From positions 1 through 5,430 of the forward strand of contig CAXTFM010000202.1 of the NCBI GenBank assembly GCA_964243435.1: a stretch of 5,430 nt of DNA, in the 5' to 3' direction. Every line of letters begins with the position of its first letter. The first letter of the stretch is position 1. Of this stretch, positions 1 to 5,041 are shown piece after piece. The notes beneath the pieces are model-generated. The model saw only the letters and a list, made by a program, of their open reading frames with translations. It made no database searches and had not been told where the DNA came from. The translations under genes were made by a program, and so were the position numbers. This DNA comes from RH-AL1 sp964243435. GTDB lineage: Bacteria; Pseudomonadota; Alphaproteobacteria; Rhizobiales; Beijerinckiaceae.

Positions 1-1245
1 GCGCAACACCTCGTCCGGCGCCGGCAGGTCGGCGGCGTAGGCGAGGCGCACCAGCACCATGTCGGCGGCGGCGAGCGGGCGCGGCGACTCCTTGACCTCG
101 CCCAGCCCCTTCAACAGCAGCTGCCAGGCGCGGGTCAGCACCGCCATCGACAGGCCCTTGGCGAACAGCTTGCCGCGCACCCGCTCGTCGGGCGAGGCGG
201 ACGGGTCGTCGGCGGCGTCCGGCACCAGCTTGAGCCGGGTCACCCAATGGACGAAGTCGGCGAGGTCGGCGAGGATCTGGCCGGGCTCGCCGCCGCTGTC
301 GTAGAGTTCGCGCAGCGTGCCGAGCGCTTGCGCCATGTCGCCGCGCATCACCTGCTCGAACAGGTCGATCACGCGGCCGCGGTCGGCGAGGCCGAGCATG
401 GCGCGCAGCGTCGCCGCATCGAGCGTGCGCGAGGACCCCGAAGAACCGGCGCCGAGCGCGATGGCCTGGTCGAGCAGGCTGAGGGCGTCGCGCACCGAGC
501 CTTCCGCCGCGCGCGCGATCACCGCGAGGGCCTCCTCCTCCACCGGCACGTTCTCCCGCGCGCAGATGCGGGCGAGGTGCGCCACCATCACCGGCGTCTC
601 GATGCGGCGAAGGTCGAAGCGCTGGCAGCGCGAGCGCACCGTCACCGGCACCTTCTCGATCTCCGTCGTCGCGAACAGGAACTTGACGTGGTCGGGCGGC
701 TCCTCGAGCGTCTTCAGCAGGCCGTTGAAGGCCTGCTTGGACAGCATGTGGACCTCGTCGATGATGTAGATCTTGGCGCGCGCCATCACCGGGCGGTAGC
801 GCGAGGAGTCGATGATCTCGCGCACGTCGTCGATGCCGGTGTGCGACGCCGCGTCCATCTCGATCACGTCGACGTGGCGCGACTCGATGATCGCCTGGCA
901 ATGGTGGCCGAGCGCGTCCATGCGGATCGTCGGCCTGGTGATCGCGTCGGTCTGGTAGTTGACGGCGCGGGCGAGGATGCGGGCGGTGGTGGTCTTGCCG
1001 ACGCCGCGCACCCCCGTCAGCATGTAGGCCTGGTGGATGCGGTCGAGGTCGAAGGCGTTCGACAGGGTGCGCACCATCGCCTCCTGCCCGATCAGGTCCT
1101 CGAAGGAGGACGGCCGGTACTTGCGGGCGAGGACGCGGTAGGGCTCCGCCCTGGCGTCTGCCGCCGCGTGCTTCTGCTCGTCGGCGAACAGCTTGCCGAG
1201 CCCTTCGGGCGGTCCGGGATCGTCGGGGAGGAGTCCGTCGCTCAT
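1..1245 (-). CDS. dnaX: DNA polymerase III subunit gamma/tau, N-terminal part (runs off left edge)
   Basis: This is the clamp-loader ATPase of the replicative polymerase, which uses ATP to load the beta sliding clamp at primed sites. The 415 codons present cover the AAA+ core and most of the oligomerisation domain. Visible motifs are YRVLARKYRP (36-45), Walker A GVRGVGKT (78-85), Walker B DEVH (163-166), the SRC arginine-finger motif (205-207) and sensor-2 SVRD (250-253). The last visible residues, MVLVRLAYAADLPAPDEVLR, are typical of the end of domain III in alphaproteobacterial DnaX. The segment that binds zinc through four cysteines in E. coli (here about 96-117) keeps only C116. The ATG at 1245-1243 follows a weak AGG-type ribosome site and gives a normal-looking N-terminus with a roughly 34-residue variable lead. 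The tau-specific C-terminus and any gamma frameshift signal lie outside the window. In relatives ybaB and recR usually follow; they would be to the left. Confidence 0.97.
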   Translation of the reverse strand, partial: MSDGLLPDDPGPPEGLGKLFADEQKHAAADARAEPYRVLARKYRPSSFEDLIGQEAMVRTLSNAFDLDRIHQAYMLTGVRGVGKTTTARILARAVNYQTDAITRPTIRMDALGHHCQAIIESRHVDVIEMDAASHTGIDDVREIIDSSRYRPVMARAKIYIIDEVHMLSKQAFNGLLKTLEEPPDHVKFLFATTEIEKVPVTVRSRCQRFDLRRIETPVMVAHLARICARENVPVEEEALAVIARAAEGSVRDALSLLDQAIALGAGSSGSSRTLDAATLRAMLGLADRGRVIDLFEQVMRGDMAQALGTLRELYDSGGEPGQILADLADFVHWVTRLKLVPDAADDPSASPDERVRGKLFAKGLSMAVLTRAWQLLLKGLGEVKESPRPLAAADMVLVRLAYAADLPAPDEVLR

Positions 1246-1253
1246 CGTTCAAC

Positions 1254-1282
1254 CTGTGTGCCCGGCCAAGCTGTGTGCCCGG
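1254..1282. repeat. Tandem 12-bp direct repeat just upstream of dnaX
   Basis: CTGTGTGCCCGG occurs at 1254-1265 and again, identically, at 1271-1282, separated by CCAAG (17-bp period). The first copy ends 8 bp before the dnaX start codon on the opposite strand, so both copies lie in the dnaX leader or promoter. It could be a pair of protein-binding sites or a recent small duplication. No known regulator motif is recognised. Confidence 0.7.
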
Positions 1283-1298
1283 TTTGGCGACCGGTCAA
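1270..1298 (-). promoter_or_regulatory. Weak candidate promoter for dnaX
   Basis: On the minus strand TTGACC (1298-1293), preceded by C to give the alphaproteobacterial CTTGAC form, is a good -35 element. At 17-bp spacing the -10 position reads CACAGC (1275-1270), which is a poor match, so only the -35 half is convincing. The -35 overlaps an 8-bp palindrome GACCGGTC (1289-1296). Confidence 0.25.
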
Positions 1299-1326
1299 GC
1301 ATCGCGCCGCACGGGGCGCGACGCGA

Positions 1327-1356
1327 TTGCCAGGGCGGCCGTCGTTTGCCTATGTG
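1327..1356 (+). promoter_or_regulatory. Weak candidate promoter for the ArsR-type gene
   Basis: TTGCCA (1327-1332) and TATGTG (1351-1356) are separated by 18 bp, about 60 bp before the regulator's start codon. They are among the few non-GC-rich hexamers in the dnaX-arsR divergent region. The matches are modest and the call is speculative. Confidence 0.2.
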
Positions 1357-1402
1357 GTCGCGGGGGCGGCATGAAACGAGGCGCCGCGGGCGCGGCAACC
1401 GT

Positions 1403-1409
1403 GAAGGGG
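1403..1409 (+). promoter_or_regulatory. Ribosome binding site that fixes the TTG start of the ArsR-type gene
   Basis: GAAGGGG lies 7 bp before the TTG at 1417. There is an in-frame stop (TGA, 1402-1404) just upstream and no in-frame ATG before the DNA-binding domain, so this site decides the start. Confidence 0.65.
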
Positions 1410-1416
1410 CGCCATC

Positions 1417-1725
1417 TTGGCCGGTGAGGGTGAAGCGGAGACCGTCGCGGAGCCGGCGCTGAACGAGCGCCAGTTCGCCCTGGTTGCGCGCGCGATCGCC
1501 GACCCGCGCCGCTTCAGCATGCTGCGCGCGATCGCCGCCAGCGGCTCGCTGTCCTGCTCCTGCCTGACGGAAGCCCACAGCGTCAGCGCGGCAACGGTCT
1601 CGCACCACCTCAAGGAGCTGGAAGCGGCCGGCCTCATCGACAGCATCCGGGAAGGCAAGTTCGTCAGGCTGGTGTTCCGGCGCCACCTGTTTGCGGCCTA
1701 CCTTCGCCGGCTGTCGGAGCTGTGA
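1417..1725 (+). CDS. ArsR/SmtB-family winged-helix transcriptional regulator
   Basis: This is a 102-residue DNA-binding protein, the usual size for single-domain ArsR-family repressors, which act as dimers. The fold is seen as: helix 1-2 with ALVARAIADPRRFSMLRAI (about 21-39); the recognition region VSAATVSHHLKELEAAGLI (56-74), with the family hallmark SHHLK; then the beta wing REGKFVRLVF (78-87) and a C-terminal dimerisation helix. Residues C47 and C49 (SCSCL) fall where ArsR proteins carry the ELCVCDL metalloid site, but the surrounding residues differ and many alphaproteobacterial relatives are not metal sensors. The start is TTG. The gene precedes the dehydrogenase gene by 81 bp on the same strand, so that gene is its most likely target, together with itself. 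The inducer is not predictable from the sequence. Confidence 0.9.
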   Translation: MAGEGEAETVAEPALNERQFALVARAIADPRRFSMLRAIAASGSLSCSCLTEAHSVSAATVSHHLKELEAAGLIDSIREGKFVRLVFRRHLFAAYLRRLSEL

Positions 1726-1765
1726 CGGGAACACGGCATCCACCGGCGGCCTCGACATCGCCTAA

Positions 1766-1795
1766 CGATTAGACGATCATACAAGCGTCGAATCG
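1766..1795. promoter_or_regulatory. Inverted repeat, candidate ArsR-type operator before the SDR gene
   Basis: CGATTAGACG (1766-1775) and CGTCGAATCG (1786-1795) are complementary at 9 of 10 positions around a 10-bp spacer (1776-1785). A smaller perfect dyad, CTAA-CGA-TTAG (1762-1772), overlaps the left arm. This is the only AT-richer stretch in the 81-bp gap, and it ends exactly where the Shine-Dalgarno AAGGAGGT (1796-1803) begins. It is consistent with an operator for the upstream winged-helix protein, or with a leader hairpin affecting the ribosome site. Binding is inferred. Confidence 0.5.
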
Positions 1796-1806
1796 AAGGA
1801 GGTTCC

Positions 1807-2556
1807 ATGAGCACGCTTGCGGGGAAGGTCGCCGTCGTCACCGGCGCATCGAAGGGCATCGGCGCGGGCATCGCGACGGCGCTGGCGGCGGCGGGGGCGG
1901 CGGTCGTGGTCAACTACGCCGGGAGCAGGGAGGGCGCGGAGCGGGTCGTGGGCGCGATCACGGCCGCCGGCGGCAGGGCGCTCGCGGTGCAGGGCGACGT
2001 GTCCAAGGCGGCCGACGTCGAGCGCCTGTTCGCCGAGGCGCACGAGGCCTACGGGCGGCCGGACGTGCTGGTGAACAACGCGGGCGTGTACGAGTTCGCG
2101 CCGATCGAGGGAATCACGGAGCAGCACGTCCACCGGCAGTTCGACATCAACGTGCTGGGGCTGCTGCTGGCGACCAAGGCGGCCGTCGCCGCCTTCGGCG
2201 ACGGGGGCGGCAGCATCATCAACATCAGCTCGGTCGCCAGCCGCATCACCCCGCCCAACATCACGGTCTACAGCGCCACCAAGGGCGCCGTGGACGCGAT
2301 CACCGGATCGCTCGCCAAGGAACTCGGGCCGCGGCGCATCCGCGTCAACGCCATCAGCCCCGGCGCCGTCGAAACGGAAGGATCGCACGCCGCGGGCATG
2401 ATGGGCGGCGAGATGGAAACGCAGATGGTCGCGCAAACGCCGCTCGGCCGCATCGGGCAGCCGCACGACATCGCGCCCGTCGCGGTGTTCCTCGCGTCGG
2501 ATGCGTCGTCCTGGCTGACGGGGGAGATCATCTTCGCCTCGGGCGGCGTACGCTGA
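1807..2556 (+). CDS. Classical short-chain dehydrogenase/reductase (SDR), FabG-like
   Basis: This is a 249-residue NAD(P)(H)-dependent cytosolic oxidoreductase of the classical SDR type, complete and of typical length. The Rossmann motif TGASKGIG is at 12-19, D64 is the adenine-binding Asp and NNAG is at 90-93. The catalytic residues are N115, S142, Y155 and K159 (YSATK), followed by the PG motif at 185-186 and a family-typical C-terminus, GEIIFASGGVR. Strand 2 ends VNYAGSR with no acidic residue at the usual NAD-selecting position, which favours NADPH. The family resembles 3-oxoacyl-ACP reductase (FabG), but a lone SDR outside a fatty-acid cluster and beside an ArsR-type regulator is more likely an accessory carbonyl or alcohol oxidoreductase. 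The substrate is unknown. The ATG follows a full-consensus AAGGAGGT (1796-1803), suggesting strong translation once transcribed. The stop codon is 15 bp from the convergent SRP RNA gene. Confidence 0.95.
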   Translation: MSTLAGKVAVVTGASKGIGAGIATALAAAGAAVVVNYAGSREGAERVVGAITAAGGRALAVQGDVSKAADVERLFAEAHEAYGRPDVLVNNAGVYEFAPIEGITEQHVHRQFDINVLGLLLATKAAVAAFGDGGGSIINISSVASRITPPNITVYSATKGAVDAITGSLAKELGPRRIRVNAISPGAVETEGSHAAGMMGGEMETQMVAQTPLGRIGQPHDIAPVAVFLASDASSWLTGEIIFASGGVR

Positions 2557-2571
2557 GGGGTCCGGCGAAGG

Positions 2572-2669
2572 GTGGGAGGTTGGACAGAAACCCGCCCGGT
2601 CTCGTTAGGGCTGCTTCCTTCCGGACCTGACCCGGTTGGCGAGTGGAACGTCCACCGCCAACCTCCCAC
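2572..2669 (-). ncRNA. ffs: Signal recognition particle RNA, small bacterial (4.5S) type
   Basis: This is the RNA scaffold of the bacterial signal recognition particle. It binds Ffh and the receptor FtsY to deliver nascent membrane proteins to the translocon. The minus strand carries the nearly invariant apical core GGTCCGGAAGGAAGCAG, with the GGAA tetraloop at 2622-2619 and the asymmetric AGCAG loop side. The ends close perfectly: GTGGGAGGTTGG (2669-2658) pairs with CCAACCTCCCAC (2583-2572), a 12-bp terminal stem, giving a hairpin of about 98 nt. Exact ends are set from this stem and could differ by a few bases. It lies 67 bp downstream of the hydrolase gene on the same strand and converges on the SDR gene. 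No clear intrinsic terminator with a T-run is visible beyond its 3' end. In many alphaproteobacteria this RNA gene lies just upstream of dnaX, as it does here apart from the intervening arsR-SDR pair. Confidence 0.96.
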
Positions 2670-2673
2670 GCGA

Positions 2674-2702
2674 TATGTGGCGCAACTCGGCGCAAAGCGC
2701 AA
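2674..2702 (-). promoter_or_regulatory. ffs: Candidate SRP RNA promoter
   Basis: Reading the minus strand, TTGCGC (2702-2697) and CACATA (2679-2674; ACATAT one base on) are 17 bp apart and end 4 bp before the predicted RNA 5' end. The spacing is right but the hexamers are weak. TTGCGC recurs at 2695-2690 and 2685-2680, so the -35 choice is ambiguous. Confidence 0.35.
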
Positions 2703-2736
2703 CGTGCATCGCCCGCGCGGGGCGCCACGGCGCGCG

Positions 2737-3552
2737 TCACGGCTGCGTCGGCGGGGCGTCGGCCTCCGCGATCCCCGCCACCGCCGCGAGCAGGCTGGCG
2801 ATGTCGGAAGGGCGCGACAGGCGGTGGTCGCCGTCCTTGATCAGCGTCACCGCCGCGGCGTCGCCGGCGAGGTGCTCGACCAGCGTCATGGCGTGGCCCC
2901 AGGGCACGTCCGGGTCGGCCATGCCCTGGAGGATGTGGACGGGGCAATGGGTGCGGATCTCCCCTTCGAACAGCAGGTGGTGGCGCCCGTCCTCGATCAG
3001 CGCGCGGGTGATCGGCACCGGCGGCCCGTAGGCGGAGGGGATGAGGTAGGCCCCGTCCTCCTTGACCGCGCGGCGCGCGCCCTCGTCGAAACGCGCCCAC
3101 AGCAGCCGCTCGGTGAAGTCCACCGCCGGGGCCAGCAGCACCAGGCCGGCCGCCGGCGTCCCGGCGGCGGCGAGGCGGCGCGCGGCGAGCAGCGCGAGCC
3201 AGCCCCCCATGGAGGAGCCGACCAGCACCTGCGGCCCCTCCGTCAGCGCGGCGATGACGGCGAGGCCGTCGGCGAGCCAGCGCGAAATGGTGCCGTCCGC
3301 GAAGTCGCCCTCCGACGCGCCGTGCCCGGAATAATCGAAGCGCAGGCAGGCGCGGCCCTGTTCGGCCGCCCACCCGTCGAGCGCCGTCGCCTTGGTCGCT
3401 TCCATGTCCGAGCGGAAACCGCCGAGCCACACCATCCCCGGCCCGCGGCCGGGGCGGCGGCGGTAGGCGATCCGCCGCAGCGTTTCCCCGTCGACGACAT
3501 CGAGAAATTGCGCTTCCGTTAAGCTTGCCGGTTTACCGTCATCCGCATGCAT
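2737..3552 (-). CDS. Alpha/beta-hydrolase fold protein (serine hydrolase)
   Basis: This is a 271-residue probable cytosolic esterase or thioesterase-like hydrolase; the substrate is unknown. The fold is seen as strand 3 GMVWLGGFRSDM (39-50), where the oxyanion loop lies; RFDYSGHGASEG (71-82); and the nucleophile elbow GSSMGG (112-117), with S114 as nucleophile. The acid is D213 in GMADPDVPW and the catalytic histidine H243 in GDHRLS. The triad order and spacing are intact. The pattern LGGFxSDM...FDYxGHGxSxG...GSSMGG resembles the ABHD10-type mitochondrial thioesterase group and its alphaproteobacterial relatives. The ATG at 3552-3550 is chosen because GAGAAGGG (3570-3563) lies 10 bp upstream. 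An in-frame ATG at 3603 would add 17 low-complexity residues and has a poorer site. The gene is divergent from the glycosyltransferase (101 bp between starts) and precedes the SRP RNA. Confidence 0.93.
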   Translation of the reverse strand: MHADDGKPASLTEAQFLDVVDGETLRRIAYRRRPGRGPGMVWLGGFRSDMEATKATALDGWAAEQGRACLRFDYSGHGASEGDFADGTISRWLADGLAVIAALTEGPQVLVGSSMGGWLALLAARRLAAAGTPAAGLVLLAPAVDFTERLLWARFDEGARRAVKEDGAYLIPSAYGPPVPITRALIEDGRHHLLFEGEIRTHCPVHILQGMADPDVPWGHAMTLVEHLAGDAAAVTLIKDGDHRLSRPSDIASLLAAVAGIAEADAPPTQP

Positions 3553-3562
3553 GGGACCGCCG

Positions 3563-3570
3563 CCCTTCTC
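3563..3570 (-). promoter_or_regulatory. Ribosome binding site favouring the internal start of the hydrolase
   Basis: GAGAAGGG on the minus strand is 10 bp before the ATG at 3552. It supports that start over the in-frame ATG at 3603. Confidence 0.5.
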
Positions 3571-3641
3571 GATGTGAACGCTTCCCGGCCCCGCACCGGT
3601 CATCGGCGCGCCCGCCCGGGCTCCGCTCCATGTCGCACATG

Positions 3642-3648
3642 ACGGAGG
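3642..3648 (+). promoter_or_regulatory. Ribosome binding site deciding the glycosyltransferase start
   Basis: ACGGAGG lies 5 bp before ATG 3654 and 8 bp before the adjacent ATG 3657. In-frame ATGs at 3630 and 3639 have no comparable site. Confidence 0.6.
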
Positions 3649-3653
3649 CGCGC

Positions 3654-4874
3654 ATGATGGAGAATTTCAGCTTCTCGCTCCACCGCCGGGGAACGCACCG
3701 CCTCGCCGGGCGCACGATCCTCCAGGTGGTGCCGGCCCTCGCCGAGGCGGACGGCGACGGCGCGGTGATCGCGGTGGCGGCGGCGCTCGCCGAGGCCGGC
3801 GCCCGCCCGCTCGTCGCCGCCCCCGCCGGGCGCCTCGTCAGCGAGCTCCAGGCCAAGGGCGGCGTGTGGCTCGACTTCCCCTCGCAGACCGGCAACCCGC
3901 TGATGATGGCGCTGCAGGCGCGGCGGCTGCGCCGGCTCATCGCCCAGGAACAGATCGACGTCGTCCACGCCCGCTCGCGCCACGCCGGCTGGATGGCCTA
4001 CGCGGCGACGCGCGCCGCCAAGGTGCCGCTGGTGACGAGCCTCGCCCCGGCGACGCCGGGACGCTCGATCCTCAAGCAGCGCTACGACGCGGTGATGGCC
4101 AAGGGCGACGCGGTGCTCGCCGGGTCGAGCTACGCCGCCGCCACGCTCGCCACGACCTACCCGCTCGCCGCCGGCCGCCTCGCGCTGGTGCGGCCCGGCG
4201 TCGACCTCAGGCCCTTCGCCGCCGCCGGCATCGCGCCCGCCCGCGTCCAGGCGCTGCGCGCCGCATGGGCCGTCGCCCCCGACGAGCGCATCGTGCTGCT
4301 CGTCGCCCGCCCGAGCATTTGGAAGGGCCACAAGGTTCTCATCGAGGCGGTGCGGCTCCTCGTCGGACGCGGCGTCGACGACGTCAGGCTGGTGTTCATC
4401 GGCGACGCCAAGGGCGCGTTCGGCCGCGAGATCGAGCTGGCGACGCGGGGGGCGGAGATGCAGGGGCGCGTCACCCGCGTCGCCGCCTGCGCGGACATGC
4501 CGGCGGCGCTGCTCGCGGCGGCGGTCGCCGTGGTGCCCTCCATCGAGGCGGAAGCCTTCGGCCGCGTGGCGGTGGAAGCCCAGGCCGTCGGCACGCCGGC
4601 CGTCGTGTCCGACCTCGGCGCCCTTCCGGAAACCGTGCTGGCGCCGCCCGACGTCCCCGCCGCCAAGCGCACGGGCTGGCGCGTGTCGCCGAGCGACCCG
4701 GCCGCGCTCGCCGCCGCGCTGGGCGAGGCGCTGGCGCTTGGCGCGTCGAGCCGCGACGCGCTCGGGGTGCGCGCCCAGCGCCACGTCGAGGAACGCTTCG
4801 GCATCGACCGCTCCACGCGGGAAACGCTCGACTGCTATGCCGGGCTGCTCGACCGCGAGGCCGCGCTTCTTTAG
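3654..4874 (+). CDS. Glycosyltransferase, GT-B fold, family 4-like
   Basis: This is a 406-residue retaining glycosyltransferase of the GT4 type, which transfers a sugar from a nucleotide-sugar donor to a cell-envelope or exopolysaccharide acceptor. Donor and acceptor cannot be inferred. The N-terminal acceptor-side Rossmann domain begins at GRTILQVVPALAEADGDG, and DVVHARSRHAGWMAY follows. The donor-binding half carries RPGVDLRPF, then VARPSIWKGH, whose R219 and K224 are the usual phosphate-binding pair. The EX7E motif is EAFGRVAVE, with E300 and E308, followed by GTPAVVSDLGALPETV. No signal peptide or membrane segment is seen, so it is probably cytosolic or peripheral. The double ATG at 3654/3657 is chosen for its ribosome site; ATG 3630 or 3639 would add 8 or 5 residues. 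The usual GGAE-type glycine pair near the N-terminus reads EADGDGA. The gene stands alone between a divergent hydrolase and infC, with hairpins after its stop. Confidence 0.93.
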   Translation: MMENFSFSLHRRGTHRLAGRTILQVVPALAEADGDGAVIAVAAALAEAGARPLVAAPAGRLVSELQAKGGVWLDFPSQTGNPLMMALQARRLRRLIAQEQIDVVHARSRHAGWMAYAATRAAKVPLVTSLAPATPGRSILKQRYDAVMAKGDAVLAGSSYAAATLATTYPLAAGRLALVRPGVDLRPFAAAGIAPARVQALRAAWAVAPDERIVLLVARPSIWKGHKVLIEAVRLLVGRGVDDVRLVFIGDAKGAFGREIELATRGAEMQGRVTRVAACADMPAALLAAAVAVVPSIEAEAFGRVAVEAQAVGTPAVVSDLGALPETVLAPPDVPAAKRTGWRVSPSDPAALAAALGEALALGASSRDALGVRAQRHVEERFGIDRSTRETLDCYAGLLDREAALL

Positions 4875-4888
4875 GAACGCCGGCGCCG

Positions 4889-4956
4889 CGGCCGTGCCAT
4901 GGCCGCACGGCCGGCCCTTTGCGCACCCGCCGCGCAACGGCGGACGCGCCTTTGTT
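4889..4956 (+). terminator. Two consecutive hairpins, probable terminator of the glycosyltransferase gene
   Basis: Hairpin 1 has a perfect 9-bp stem, CGGCCGTGC (4889-4897) with GCACGGCCG (4905-4913), a 7-base loop and then GGCCCTTT. Hairpin 2 has CCGCCG (4927-4932) with CGGCGG (4938-4943), extended by GCGC/GCGC (4921-4924, 4946-4949) across small internal loops, and is followed by CTTTGTT. The T-tracts are short, so termination may be partial; the second hairpin directly precedes the infC -35 element. Confidence 0.5.
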
Positions 4957-4983
4957 GACTTTGGCAAGTCCACGCCCGATGTT
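4955..4983 (+). promoter_or_regulatory. infC: Candidate infC promoter
   Basis: TTGACT (4955-4960) matches the -35 consensus at 5 of 6 positions. At 17-bp spacing the -10 reads GATGTT (4978-4983), a 3 of 6 match in a locally T-rich patch. Transcription would start near 4990, giving a leader of about 50 nt. The -35 is embedded in an imperfect dyad, TTGACTTTGGCAAGTCCA. Confidence 0.5.
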
Positions 4984-4990
4984 TTCCTGT

Positions 4991-5006
4991 GGTGAACACG
5001 TTCACC
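4991..5006. promoter_or_regulatory. Perfect 7+7 bp palindrome in the infC leader
   Basis: GGTGAAC (4991-4997) and GTTCACC (5000-5006) are exact reverse complements around a 2-bp centre, AC. The site sits at about the expected transcription start of infC. It has the geometry of a dimeric repressor operator; in RNA it could form a 6-bp stem with a CACG tetraloop. The binding factor is unknown. Confidence 0.55.
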
Positions 5007-5030
5007 CGGCCATTCCCAGCACGTAACCCC

Positions 5031-5036
5031 AGGAGA
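5031..5036 (+). promoter_or_regulatory. infC: Ribosome binding site pointing to the ATT start of infC
   Basis: AGGAGA is followed after 5 bases (TCCCC) by ATT at 5042, ideal initiation spacing. The first in-frame ATG (5054) is 17 bases beyond it, too far for normal use. Confidence 0.75.
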
Positions 5037-5041
5037 TCCCC

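Noticed and set aside
247..1374. Long open frame (375 codons) on the plus strand across dnaX
   Set aside because: It lies antisense to a clear DnaX with all AAA+ motifs. Its translation is low-complexity, rich in Arg, His, Val and Asp, as expected from a shadow frame in high-GC DNA.
1246..1416. A mobile element or attachment site bringing in the arsR-SDR pair
   Set aside because: No transposase, integrase, terminal inverted repeats or matching flanking duplication is seen on either side of the pair.
2268..2702. Minus-strand open frame through the SRP RNA and the end of the SDR gene
   Set aside because: The region is explained by the SRP RNA core and terminal stem plus the SDR coding frame; the translation shows no domain.
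3525..3653. Upstream TTG (3525) or ATGs (3630, 3639) as glycosyltransferase start
   Set aside because: The TTG start would overlap the 5' end of the divergent hydrolase and add a non-conserved Arg/Pro/His-rich stretch. Only 3654/3657 has a well-placed GGAGG.
4991..5006. LexA (SOS) box in the infC leader
   Set aside because: The GAAC/GTTC halves are only 2 bp apart. Alphaproteobacterial LexA sites are direct repeats with 7-bp spacing, and the Bacillus type needs 4 bp.
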